Shown piece after piece: positions 1 through 8,397 of a stretch of 51,755 bases of DNA; positions within the stretch are counted from its first letter, which is position 1; every line of letters begins with the position of its first letter. Both the position numbers and the translations under genes were made by a program. Source of the DNA: Mucilaginibacter sp. (GTDB lineage Bacteria > Bacteroidota > Bacteroidia > Sphingobacteriales > Sphingobacteriaceae); the NCBI GenBank assembly GCA_028287895.1, contig JAQBOV010000007.1, forward strand, positions 1 through 51,755. The letters run 5' to 3'. Below the pieces are notes generated by a model. That model did not search any database. It was not told where the DNA came from and saw only the letters and a list, made by a program, of their open reading frames with translations.

Positions 1-112
1 ATATTATTCATATTGGTTGCCAGGGTAAAAACTATCGCAGGGGAACCTCAAAAATCCCGGCCCGCAAATTCTGAATAAAGGACCCGGCGGCTTGCCAGGC
101 AAAACTTTTGAC

Positions 113-970
113 TTAAGAGCGAGCATCTCTGCTCACAATAAATTGCAAAAGGTCAAAAATCGGCTGCCTGATGATCTTGCCCACCTGTATATTACTGGCA
201 GCGCAAAGCGCCTTTAGCTCATCGGCAAAAACATAGGCTATAGAACCTACAAAGTGGCATTTATACTTATGATATTGCGGGTAAGAGTGGATATCCGTTT
301 CGATAAACTCCATAAAGCCCCTGCTTAATAACGACTGGCAATATTCGGTCGTCCTTATCTCATTTAGAAATTTAGCAAATGAGGCCAGGTACGAATTTGC
401 GGCAGGCTTTTGATAAACATTATTGATCACAATTTCCTTATTCAGACCGTAATTTTTATCAAATAAAGCATGGATATCCCCGGGCATATTACCATATAAA
501 AAATCGGTGATCAGTGCTTTACCGAACCAGGTGCCTGAGCCTTCGTCACCGAGCACATAGCCTAAACCATGTTTGCCCGAATGCACGTCCTCACCATCAA
601 AAAAAGAGATATTTGATCCCGTACCCAATACGCAGCAGAGACCCTTTTCGCTGCCGCAAGTTGCATAGGCGCTGCCCAGGACATCGCTGTCGACACTGAT
701 ATAAGCTTTAGGAAATAAGCTGCTAAGGGCATTCGATAGGATTTCGTGCCGGTCGGGGCTTGAGCAGCCTGCCCCAAAAAAGTATATCTCGGTCACCTCT
801 GCAGCATGCGCCACCAGGGCGGCGCCCTGATCCTGCAATATTTTTACGATTTCCTTTTCGGTATGGAAGTATGGATTAAGCCCGCCTGTTCTGAATGGTA
901 ATGGCTCCTGTTGGGGTACAGCAAGTAACCAATCTGTTTTGGATGAGCCACTATCTGCAACTAATATCAT
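113..970 (-). CDS. BadF/BadG-type ATPase, probable N-acetylglucosamine kinase
   Basis: Probable cytoplasmic sugar kinase of the ASKHA fold (BadF/BadG/BcrA/BcrD family), which phosphorylates N-acetylglucosamine or a related amino sugar in cell-wall or chitin salvage. Near the N-terminus it has the phosphate-binding DSGSSKTDW loop, further on LGTGSNISFFDG and then GDEGSGTWFG, the expected ASKHA order. At 285 aa it is of normal length. I chose ATG at 970 rather than the TTG six bases upstream because ATG overlaps the stop of the upstream receiver gene as ATGA, so the two are probably translationally coupled. No second sugar gene is adjacent, so the exact substrate is inferred from the family only. 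Confidence 0.8.
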   Translation of the reverse strand: MILVADSGSSKTDWLLAVPQQEPLPFRTGGLNPYFHTEKEIVKILQDQGAALVAHAAEVTEIYFFGAGCSSPDRHEILSNALSSLFPKAYISVDSDVLGSAYATCGSEKGLCCVLGTGSNISFFDGEDVHSGKHGLGYVLGDEGSGTWFGKALITDFLYGNMPGDIHALFDKNYGLNKEIVINNVYQKPAANSYLASFAKFLNEIRTTEYCQSLLSRGFMEFIETDIHSYPQYHKYKCHFVGSIAYVFADELKALCAASNIQVGKIIRQPIFDLLQFIVSRDARS

Positions 971-1347
971 GTACAAATCTCATCAAGTGTTTTTTGGGTA
1001 AGCGGCTTATGGACAAACTGGGTGATATATTTGTTGTTGATCGACTTTTTAAGGTCAGTAGGATCAAGGGACGATGACAGCATAAATATCTTTATAGCCC
1101 GCTTACCCTCTATTTCCAGTTTATCGTATTCCTGTAAAAACTCAAAGCCTCCCATGACAGGCATACGGATATCTAAAAATATCACCTCAGGCTTTACTGT
1201 TCCTGATCGAAGCGAATTTATGGCATCAGTAGCAGACTGGCTAACGATCACCTGGTCGGCAAAGTTGCCGCTTTCTAAAATTCTGCGTGTGACGAAATTA
1301 TCAATATAATTGTCATCTATCAGCAAACAAGTTTTATAATTTGACAT
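967..1347 (-). CDS. Single-domain CheY-like response regulator
   Basis: A stand-alone phosphoacceptor receiver domain of 126 aa with no output domain. The acidic pair is Asp11/Asp12 (LLIDDNYID), the phosphoacceptor is Asp59 in IFLDIRMP, the conserved Ser is at about 91 (MLSSS) and the Lys is 114 (VHKP). Such receivers act by protein contact or in phosphorelays with hybrid kinases; no kinase is in the window. The start is ATG at 1347; an in-frame TTG at 1356 is less likely. A TAnnTTTG-like box (1354-1361, minus) lies just before the ATG but has no good -33 element, so a leaderless transcript is only a possibility. Its stop overlaps the kinase start. Confidence 0.88.
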   Translation of the reverse strand: MSNYKTCLLIDDNYIDNFVTRRILESGNFADQVIVSQSATDAINSLRSGTVKPEVIFLDIRMPVMGGFEFLQEYDKLEIEGKRAIKIFMLSSSLDPTDLKKSINNKYITQFVHKPLTQKTLDEICT

Positions 1348-1509
1348 CCACTTCAAAAATAGCTTTTATAAAAATAAAAAAGAATGTGATTAATTTTTTT
1401 TATTTTATTGAATATCTGCTATTAATGATCCGGCTTTGCATCAATCATTTTACAACCCTCCCCCGCTGTTTGCTCAAATCCATTTTCTTTTTTTATATAA
1501 ATTGCAGGC

Positions 1510-3327
1510 ATGAAATTATCACGTTTAACCGCCCTTTTTTCTTTAATATTGCTCGTGATGAACGATACTACCGGCAAAGCAGCAGATCATACCCAGATTT
1601 CTTATACGGTTACCTTTGCGGAGGCACAGGCGCATTACGCGGATATAGAGATGAATATCTCCGGTTTAAAACAAAATGCATTAGATCTGAAAATGCCTGT
1701 CTGGACACCTGGTTCATACCTTATCAGAGAGTTCTCAAAAAATGTAGAATCGTTTAGCGCTGAAGCCGGTGGCCAAATTCTTAACGCAAAGAAAATACGC
1801 AAAAATATATGGCACATACCCACCGCCAATATATCGGCCTTAAAGATCAGGTATCGGGTATACGCCTTTGAGCTTTCGGTACGGACAAGCCTTATTGATG
1901 CTTCGCATGCCTTTTTATCTTCTTCGGGCATCTTTATGTACCCTGCCGGAATGCTTCACCACCCCTGTACCATTCATATCATACCCTACAAAGACTGGAC
2001 AAGAGTTTCTACCAGTTTAGATATGGTCAATGGTGATCCTTTTATACTGCATTCGCCCGATTACGATATTTTATTTGACTCGCCTATTGAGGTGGGTAAC
2101 CAGGACGTATTTGAATTTGAAGCCGCCGGTGTAAAATATGAGGTAGCAATGTGCGGAGTAGGCAACTACGATAAGGAACGTTTAATAAAGGATATGCCCG
2201 CAATTGTAGCGGAGGAAACTGCGATTTATGGCGAAAATCCGAATAAACGTTATGTTTTTATTGTACATAATACTTTAAAAGGTGGCGGGGGCCTTGAGCA
2301 CTTAAGCTCCACCGTATTAGGTGCAGCCCGCGATAATTATGCCAGCGAAAATGGCTACAGGAGCTTTTTAAGCCTTGTTGCCCATGAACATTTTCACTTG
2401 TGGAATGTAAAACGCCTGCGGCCGGTCGCTTTGGGCCCGTTTGATTATGATAATGAAAATTACACTACGGATCTGTGGATAGCGGAAGGATTTACGGCTT
2501 ATTACCAGGATATCATTATACGCCGCACCAACCTTTACCCGCCCGACAATTACCTGGGTGTTTTGGCTGCTGACATTAATTATGTGGTAAATCAGTCTGG
2601 CGGCAAGATACAAACACTGGCCGAAGCCAGCTATGATGCCTGGATAAAGTACTACCGTCCGAATGAAAATTCCGTTAACACGAATATTTCCTATTATAAT
2701 AAAGGCGCTGTAATGGCCCTGGTGTTCGACCTGGAGATCATCAATGACACACATGGCAGATACTCGCTTGATGACGTCATGAGCTATATGTATCATACCT
2801 ACTACAAAACCAAAAAAAGGGGATATACGGATGAGGAATTTAAGCAGGGGCTTGAAAAATTCAGCGGCAAGAACCTGGACGAGTTTTATAAAAAATATAT
2901 CTATGGGCTGGCTGATATTGATTACGACAAATACCTTGATTATGCCGGCTATCATTTAACTGATGAACTGGCAGGGAATGATGACCCTAGTCTTGGTATC
3001 CTCACAGCGACAAACAATGGCAAAATTACCGTGTCAAATGTAGGCCGGGGCACTGCTGCCTGGATAGACGGTATCAATGTAAATGATGAAATAATTGCCG
3101 TTGATAACAACAAGGTAAGCGACATGGCCGCCATCCTTAATGGCAAAAAACCAGGCGACCAGATAACAGTATCTGTACTAAGGGATGGCTTGCCGCTTAC
3201 TTTACCGGTTACCCTGCTGAAAAAAACCCAAATCAAATACCATATCGATAGTGTACCCCAACCCACACCGCAGCAATTGGAAGTGAGAAAAAAATGGCTC
3301 CGCTTATCGTTGCCTGATAAGAAGTAA
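1510..3327 (+). CDS. Secreted M61 family peptidase with PDZ domain
   Basis: A 605-aa zinc metallopeptidase of the M61 (glycyl aminopeptidase-like) family. Residues 1-24 form a signal peptide, so it acts in the periplasm or outside the cell. The beta-rich N-terminal M61 domain is followed by the zinc motif HEHFH (His292, Glu293, His296) with the typical following NVKRLRP and a downstream LWIAEGFTAYY helix that supplies the third zinc ligand. Residues about 490-575 form a PDZ domain (GILTATNNG...GINVNDEIIAVD) probably used for substrate recognition. It is monocistronic, with a terminator just after the stop. Natural substrates are unknown for most bacterial members. Confidence 0.9.
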   Translation: MKLSRLTALFSLILLVMNDTTGKAADHTQISYTVTFAEAQAHYADIEMNISGLKQNALDLKMPVWTPGSYLIREFSKNVESFSAEAGGQILNAKKIRKNIWHIPTANISALKIRYRVYAFELSVRTSLIDASHAFLSSSGIFMYPAGMLHHPCTIHIIPYKDWTRVSTSLDMVNGDPFILHSPDYDILFDSPIEVGNQDVFEFEAAGVKYEVAMCGVGNYDKERLIKDMPAIVAEETAIYGENPNKRYVFIVHNTLKGGGGLEHLSSTVLGAARDNYASENGYRSFLSLVAHEHFHLWNVKRLRPVALGPFDYDNENYTTDLWIAEGFTAYYQDIIIRRTNLYPPDNYLGVLAADINYVVNQSGGKIQTLAEASYDAWIKYYRPNENSVNTNISYYNKGAVMALVFDLEIINDTHGRYSLDDVMSYMYHTYYKTKKRGYTDEEFKQGLEKFSGKNLDEFYKKYIYGLADIDYDKYLDYAGYHLTDELAGNDDPSLGILTATNNGKITVSNVGRGTAAWIDGINVNDEIIAVDNNKVSDMAAILNGKKPGDQITVSVLRDGLPLTLPVTLLKKTQIKYHIDSVPQPTPQQLEVRKKWLRLSLPDKK

Positions 3328-3344
3328 CTGATCTATCTCAGCTG

Positions 3345-3376
3345 AGCCGCCTTTATCAATAAGGGCGGCTTTATTG
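3345..3376 (+). terminator. Intrinsic terminator after the M61 peptidase
   Basis: AGCCGCC (3345-3351) pairs with GGCGGCT (3364-3370) across a 12-nt loop and is followed by TTTATT. It lies 18 nt after the peptidase stop codon. Confidence 0.7.
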
Positions 3377-3453
3377 TCAGTTAACGAGGAAATTTTTAAA
3401 ACATTTCAGACCGACAGGGACTTATATCAGAGTATAACTTAAGATCATCTGCT

Positions 3454-3609
3454 ATGAATTCCTTATTGTATATCGTTGCCGTTATCCTCATTATAGGATG
3501 GGCACTTGGCGTATTTTTGTATTCAGCGGCGGGACTAATTCATGTACTGTTAGCTATTGCTATCATCGCGATAATTATAGGATTGATCAGAAGGCCAACG
3601 GCCATTTAG
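3454..3609 (+). CDS. Small lmo0937-like membrane protein (51 aa)
   Basis: A 51-aa protein with two hydrophobic stretches, residues about 3-23 (LLYIVAVILIIGWALGVFLY) and 28-45 (LIHVLLAIAIIAIIIGLI), ending in a short basic tail (RRPTAI). Length and layout match the lmo0937/DUF5670 family of tiny two-helix membrane proteins, common in Bacteroidota and Firmicutes and often linked to stress conditions. No biochemical function is known. The neighbour across the terminator is a DUF892 ferritin-like protein, also a family seen with general-stress genes, so a shared stress role is an inference. The start is the only ATG, and a short spacer with AAGATC precedes it. Confidence 0.75.
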   Translation: MNSLLYIVAVILIIGWALGVFLYSAAGLIHVLLAIAIIAIIIGLIRRPTAI

Positions 3610-3624
3610 CATCATAATCTGATT

Positions 3625-3654
3625 AAAAAAGCCGCTTGATCGCGGCTTTTTTTT
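3625..3654. terminator. Bidirectional terminator between convergent genes
   Basis: AAAGCCGC (3628-3635) pairs with GCGGCTTT (3642-3649), with an A-run before and a T-run after the stem, so it can end transcripts from both the 51-aa membrane protein gene (+) and the DUF892 gene (-). Confidence 0.85.
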
Positions 3655-3664
3655 AGCGGCAGGT

Positions 3665-4210
3665 TTACTTCTTTTCTCTTTTAGCGGCCTGATTAATCCC
3701 ATTTTCAGCTATTTGTGTCAGCATGTCATCTGCTTTTCTTTCTTCCTGCAAGGTCACATTCAGTATTTCAGCAGCCTCATTATACCCCAACACAGATGCC
3801 ATGGTTTTCAAGGTACCATAGGTGGCAATTTCATAATGTTCAATCTTTTGTCCTGCTGAAATAATTCCCGCATCGCGCGTATTACTTCCCTTTTCGGTTT
3901 CTAAAACTATTTCTTCTCCCTCCTTAATTAGTCCGACCATCGCCTCACATTTTTTTGTTACGGCCCTTTCACCAATGATGTCAAACACGTGCTCCAGGCG
4001 CCTGACATGGTTTTCCGTCTCCGAAAGGTGATTTTCAATCGCAGTTCGCAATTCATCCGTAGTCGTTGCTTTTGCCATCTTAGGCAAAGCAGTGGTCAAA
4101 TGCTTCTCGACCCAATAAATGTCTTTCAGTTCCTCAATAAATAATTCATTTAAAGCGGAATCTGCCACTTCATCCGTCATTTCCAGGTGACTTGATCTTG
4201 TCGTTTTCAT
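3665..4210 (-). CDS. DUF892 (YciE/YciF-type) ferritin-like protein
   Basis: A 181-aa all-alpha protein of the DUF892/YciF ferritin-like family. The typical features are the LFIEELKDIYWVEKHLTTALPKMAKAT start, the four-helix bundle with Glu/His metal ligands (EHYEIATYGTLKTMA near residue 130), and a Lys-rich C-terminus. Family members bind a di-iron or di-manganese centre and are induced in stress; E. coli YciF is the structural model. It lies 96 nt downstream of ligD on the same strand, so it may be partly co-transcribed with the NHEJ operon, which would fit a stress or stationary-phase context. The exact reaction is unknown. Confidence 0.88.
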   Translation of the reverse strand: MKTTRSSHLEMTDEVADSALNELFIEELKDIYWVEKHLTTALPKMAKATTTDELRTAIENHLSETENHVRRLEHVFDIIGERAVTKKCEAMVGLIKEGEEIVLETEKGSNTRDAGIISAGQKIEHYEIATYGTLKTMASVLGYNEAAEILNVTLQEERKADDMLTQIAENGINQAAKREKK

Positions 4211-4306
4211 AGTCTAAAGATTTAATTGATCAATACAATGAGAACAGGAATATCAGCATTCGGGTTTTAATTAAAAATAAATAAATCTTAATTACCGATA
4301 GAGCGA

Positions 4307-6808
4307 TTAGCTTTTCTTTAATAATTGAAGTGCTTGTTTCAAATCGCCTTTGCTCCTGGTCAGATCCTTCCAGGGATCTTCTATTTTTTTTACACGCTCT
4401 GGCATGTTATGGATGGTAAAGTCTGATAATTTGAGATCATCATTTACTTCATGCCAGTACAGCGGTGCAGAAACAGTAGCACCGGGCTTTGGCCTTACCG
4501 AGTACGGGCAGGCAATGGTTTGTCCGCGCCGGTTTTGAAGAAAATCGACGTATATCCTGTTTTTTCTTTTCGCCGGGTTTCGTTCTACACTGGTCGTATC
4601 CGGCAGTTCATTGTGGATCAGGTTGGCGGTATATTCAGCAAACATTCTGGTGAACTCATAGTCATACCTGCCACCCAGATTGCAGTAAATATGCAGCCCT
4701 TTTGAGCCCGATGTTTTGATGAATACCTCCAGCTTCATCCGGTCAAAAATTTCCTTTGTTTTTAATGCAGCTTCAACTGCCTGGGTAAAGGGCACATCAT
4801 GCGGATCAAGGTCTATTACCACAAAATCCGGATGATCCGGTTTTTGGTATGAACTAAGCCAGGGATTTATCTCGATGCATCCAAGATTGACCATGTATAG
4901 CAAAGTGGCTGCATCATCGCCAATAATATAATTAATGTTCTTATCGTTGCTTTCAGAATAAAGCGGCCTGGTCTTTATCCATGAAGGCAAATGGCTTACA
5001 TCCACATCTTTCTGAAAAAAGCCCGCATCACCGATGCCATTCGGCTGCCGGCGCATGGATATCGGCTTGTCTTTTAAATAAGGGACAATCCATTCAGCCA
5101 TATGACGATAATAATGAATCAGCTCTCCTTTGGTAATTCCTTCATCCTTCCAGAAAACTTTGTTCAGGTGCGTTACTTTCAATTGCTTCGGGCCAAAAGT
5201 TAGCATTTCTTCATCAGGGAGTTGTGTATCGGGAGTTTCCATAATTACTTTTTCTTTGTCTTTATCCATCCGCAAACCCTTGTATACCGGCTGCCTTAAG
5301 TGGCCATCGGCGGTCCATTCGGCAAACCAAACTTCACAAACCAATTGCGGTATTATCCAGGTAACCTTACTGCGCTGGTGCACTTTTTGTTCAAATGGTT
5401 TTCTGTCCGTTTGCAGCGGCTGCATTTTCTGATATAGTTCTTTTATTGATGTATCGGCAAAGCCGGTTCCGCAATTGCCGATATACCGAATTTTTTTACC
5501 TTCATTGATACCCAATATTAATGCCCCGAAGTGCTTCCTTGATCCTGTGGGCGCAGTATATCCGCAAATAATAGCTTCCTGCGAATTTTGCAGTTTAATC
5601 TTCAGCCATCTGTCTGATCGCTTACCGCTGTTATAATAACTTTTTCCGTCCTTACCAATAACACCTTCCCAACCCTCCTTTTGTGCTTTTTTAAATAGCT
5701 CGCTTCCTTTTCCAATAACATGATCATTATAAACAATAGACGAACTATTTACCGGTACAACCAGGGCTTTTAATAATTCTTTCCGTTTTAACAGCTCCAG
5801 GTTACGCAAATCATGCCCTTTCAGGCTCAACAGGTCGAAAACGTAGTATTTCAAAACCAGATCAGCTTGATCGCCCTGATAGTTCTGAATATCCTGAAAA
5901 CGGCTGCGGCCATTTTTATCTTCTATGACCAACTCGCCATCGAGTATGGCATCATCACCTATCTGCTTTAGCTCAGCGGTTACTTTTGCATACTTATGAC
6001 TGAAATCCAGCCCATTCCGCGAGATCAGTTTAGCTTTTTTGCCCGTATACGCTATTGCACGATACCCGTCCAGTTTACGCTCATATATCCAATCCGGATC
6101 ATCAAAAACCTGGGCCTCCAGCTTGGCCATCATCGGTGTAAAAGCCTTACCCGGATCAGGCTTTTGTTCGTCATCTTCATTTATTTCAGGACTTTTTTTT
6201 TCAGCCTCCGCTTTTTTTATGTTGGGTAACGAGGTTGCTTCGCCGTTTTTATTATTCAGCATTTTTTTTATTTCAGCCGGAACAAGATCCTCACTGCTAT
6301 ACTTTTTGCTGACCGCAAAATCATCTTTATGCTTGATCAGCAGCCAGGCGTTATCTTCAGCGCTATGCAGTTTTACCAGGGCAAACTCACCCTTTAATTT
6401 TTCTCCGTTCAGCCTGAATTTCAAATTGCCCGACTTTAAACCCGCCCGTAGTGTTTTTACGTCATCAGCCCTGCGTTCGGCAAGTGAGGTATAACTGCCC
6501 TGGTCCCATATCATTACTACACCCGCACCATAGTTCCCGTTCGGAATGATCCCTTCAAATTTACGGTAATCGAACGGGTGATCTTCCACCATCATGGCCA
6601 AGCGTTTATCACCGGGATTCATCGATGGCCCTTTGGGCACGGCCCAGCTTTTTAACGTGCCATCCAACTCAAGCCTGAAATCATAATGCAGGCGCGATGC
6701 ATGATGCCGCTGCACCACAAATGCTAATTGTTTACCTGTGCTCCTGCCGCCTTTGGGTTCTATTGTTTTATCAAAAGAACGCTTTTTAACATATTCGGTT
6801 AAGCTCAT
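4307..6808 (-). CDS. ligD: ATP-dependent DNA ligase LigD (PE-LIG-POL)
   Basis: Multifunctional end-processing enzyme of bacterial non-homologous end joining, 833 aa. Domain order is 3'-phosphoesterase (about 1-170, with RHHASRLHYDFRLELDG at 34-50), ATP-dependent ligase (about 220-520, adenylated Lys245 in the KLDG motif, DGELVIE at 290-296, WLKIK at 401-405), then the primase/polymerase domain (about 540-830, metal-binding VIDLDP at 664-669). This is the PE-LIG-POL order known from Pseudomonas rather than the mycobacterial order. Its ATG lies one base after the Ku stop codon, so the two are translated from one message. All three active sites appear intact. Confidence 0.95.
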   Translation of the reverse strand: MSLTEYVKKRSFDKTIEPKGGRSTGKQLAFVVQRHHASRLHYDFRLELDGTLKSWAVPKGPSMNPGDKRLAMMVEDHPFDYRKFEGIIPNGNYGAGVVMIWDQGSYTSLAERRADDVKTLRAGLKSGNLKFRLNGEKLKGEFALVKLHSAEDNAWLLIKHKDDFAVSKKYSSEDLVPAEIKKMLNNKNGEATSLPNIKKAEAEKKSPEINEDDEQKPDPGKAFTPMMAKLEAQVFDDPDWIYERKLDGYRAIAYTGKKAKLISRNGLDFSHKYAKVTAELKQIGDDAILDGELVIEDKNGRSRFQDIQNYQGDQADLVLKYYVFDLLSLKGHDLRNLELLKRKELLKALVVPVNSSSIVYNDHVIGKGSELFKKAQKEGWEGVIGKDGKSYYNSGKRSDRWLKIKLQNSQEAIICGYTAPTGSRKHFGALILGINEGKKIRYIGNCGTGFADTSIKELYQKMQPLQTDRKPFEQKVHQRSKVTWIIPQLVCEVWFAEWTADGHLRQPVYKGLRMDKDKEKVIMETPDTQLPDEEMLTFGPKQLKVTHLNKVFWKDEGITKGELIHYYRHMAEWIVPYLKDKPISMRRQPNGIGDAGFFQKDVDVSHLPSWIKTRPLYSESNDKNINYIIGDDAATLLYMVNLGCIEINPWLSSYQKPDHPDFVVIDLDPHDVPFTQAVEAALKTKEIFDRMKLEVFIKTSGSKGLHIYCNLGGRYDYEFTRMFAEYTANLIHNELPDTTSVERNPAKRKNRIYVDFLQNRRGQTIACPYSVRPKPGATVSAPLYWHEVNDDLKLSDFTIHNMPERVKKIEDPWKDLTRSKGDLKQALQLLKKS

Positions 6809-6809
6809 T

Positions 6810-7580
6810 TTATGCCCCCTTCCTGGTGTTAAGGCTTTGCATTAGTTGTTCGTAAAGATCATCCCCGGTGGCTTTATGCGGTTTTAGCTTTTTAATGGTT
6901 GGTCGTTTGCCTTTAGCCTTTGCCTCGATGATCTTGAGTAGTTCCTGGTGATAGTTATCCCTGAACTTGGATACGTCAAAGGCTTCCTCATATTGTTTTA
7001 TAAGCGCGAGGCCCACATCAAGCTCTTTTTTGCTCACCGTAACGTCATCATCAATGTTGAGCTCATCCATGCTGCGTATTTCCTGAGCGAAACGGATACG
7101 TGTAACGACCAGCACACGCTCCACCGGGTGCACAATACATAAATTTTCATTACTCCTCAGAACAAAGCGGGCCAGCCCGGCTTTGCCGGATTTTTTTAAG
7201 GCCTGTAATAAAAGGCAGTACGCTTTATTCTTTTTTGTATCCGGCTCCGTATAGTAAGATGTTTCATAAAACATGGGATTCACTTCTGTCATGTTTACAA
7301 AGCTTTCTATTTCTATCACCTTGCTTTTCTCGGGGGCGGCATCTTCAAAATCGCGGTCTTCCAATATTACGTAGTCATCATCCAATTTGTAGCCCTTTAC
7401 AATTTTATCATAAGGCACCTCTTTGTGGGTATGCTCATTAACCCGCAGGAAACGTATATGAGCATGGTCGCGGCTATCGAGCATATCCAGGTCGAGCGAA
7501 CTGCTTTGTACAGCCGAATAGAGTTTAATGGGAATGCTTACCAGACCAAAACCAATTGAACCTTTCCATATTGATCTCAT
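6810..7580 (-). CDS. ku: Non-homologous end joining protein Ku
   Basis: A 256-aa bacterial Ku homodimer subunit that binds double-strand DNA ends and recruits LigD. The N-terminus MRSIWKGSIGFGLVSIPIKL and the core YDKIVKGYKLDDDYVILED are diagnostic of the family. The start was set at ATG 7580; an in-frame TTG two codons upstream is less likely. It is the first gene of a Ku-LigD pair with a one-base gap. The C-terminus is Lys-rich, as in other bacterial Ku proteins, and probably contacts DNA or LigD. Confidence 0.95.
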   Translation of the reverse strand: MRSIWKGSIGFGLVSIPIKLYSAVQSSSLDLDMLDSRDHAHIRFLRVNEHTHKEVPYDKIVKGYKLDDDYVILEDRDFEDAAPEKSKVIEIESFVNMTEVNPMFYETSYYTEPDTKKNKAYCLLLQALKKSGKAGLARFVLRSNENLCIVHPVERVLVVTRIRFAQEIRSMDELNIDDDVTVSKKELDVGLALIKQYEEAFDVSKFRDNYHQELLKIIEAKAKGKRPTIKKLKPHKATGDDLYEQLMQSLNTRKGA

Positions 7581-7648
7581 AGCCAAAGAGTTTATTACAC
7601 TAAGTATAACTAAGAAAAAGGGTAATAGGTTTTAGCGAAGAAAAAGGA

Positions 7649-8344
7649 TTATTTATGATTTTGATTATATAAGGTTATAGCTAACTCATAATTTTCATCT
7701 TTAAAAGCCTCATATGCTTTTTCATCAGATCCAACTATAGTTCCCAAATCGGCAGGGACAAAGTTCCTCATCGCGTCATCATCTATCTGGTATGAAGTAA
7801 TCGGTTCCAGGATACCGTCTACCGGATGCGGTGCAAAGGAATAGGCGTTGATTTTCCCTTTAATAATCCTGAATAACCAACAACTGTCTGTTGCTTTTCC
7901 GTAGATATATCCCCCGTCTTGGTAAGGCATAACAACTCCAACGGTTTGACTTGGATAGATTCTTTGCGTATGAGTAGGGTCATTTTTCGATTTTGATTTA
8001 TCAATTACCACAATATAACAAGAATGCTTAATTGTGTCGGGATATAGGAACGATGTAACGAAAAATTTTGTACTATCTTTAAAAAACACCCTTAAATAAT
8101 ACGGTTGTAATACTGTCGCATATTTTTTATAACCTCGCAGATAGCCAAGTAAACTTGGATTTTCAGCAATAAACTTTTTGTAGCGCGTTACGTAAGCACG
8201 CTTCATCATTTGATTCGTCATCGCTTGTTCGCTCATTCTGCTGAACGCCGAAGCTCCAAAGCCACTTTGCGCCAATGAATTAACAGAAAAAAATAAAATT
8301 AAAATAACAAACGATGACTTGGCGAGGTCCAGGTAGTTTTTCAT
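7649..8344 (-). CDS. Secreted protein of unknown function
   Basis: A 231-aa protein I do not recognise. Residues 1-26 form a clear signal peptide (VILILFFSVNSLAQ with a likely cut after AQ), so it is exported. The mature part is mixed charged/aromatic with no catalytic motif I can name; segments such as KDSTKFFVTSFLYPDTIKHS and the C-terminal KAYEAFKDENYELAITLYNQ suggest a small globular domain, the last part resembling one TPR-like helix pair. It is separated by 53 nt from the GH53 gene upstream on the same strand, but its lower GC content suggests an independent, perhaps lineage-specific, gene. Confidence 0.6.
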   Translation of the reverse strand: MKNYLDLAKSSFVILILFFSVNSLAQSGFGASAFSRMSEQAMTNQMMKRAYVTRYKKFIAENPSLLGYLRGYKKYATVLQPYYLRVFFKDSTKFFVTSFLYPDTIKHSCYIVVIDKSKSKNDPTHTQRIYPSQTVGVVMPYQDGGYIYGKATDSCWLFRIIKGKINAYSFAPHPVDGILEPITSYQIDDDAMRNFVPADLGTIVGSDEKAYEAFKDENYELAITLYNQNHK

Positions 8345-8397
8345 ACCCTAAATATAAAATGAATTTTTTTAATCCTAAAAATCAAGCTTCGGACAAC

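Noticed and set aside
2368..2955. 195-aa minus-strand open frame inside the M61 peptidase gene
   Set aside because: It is antisense to a clearly conserved catalytic region and its chain has no family pattern; a mirror of the codon use of the true gene.
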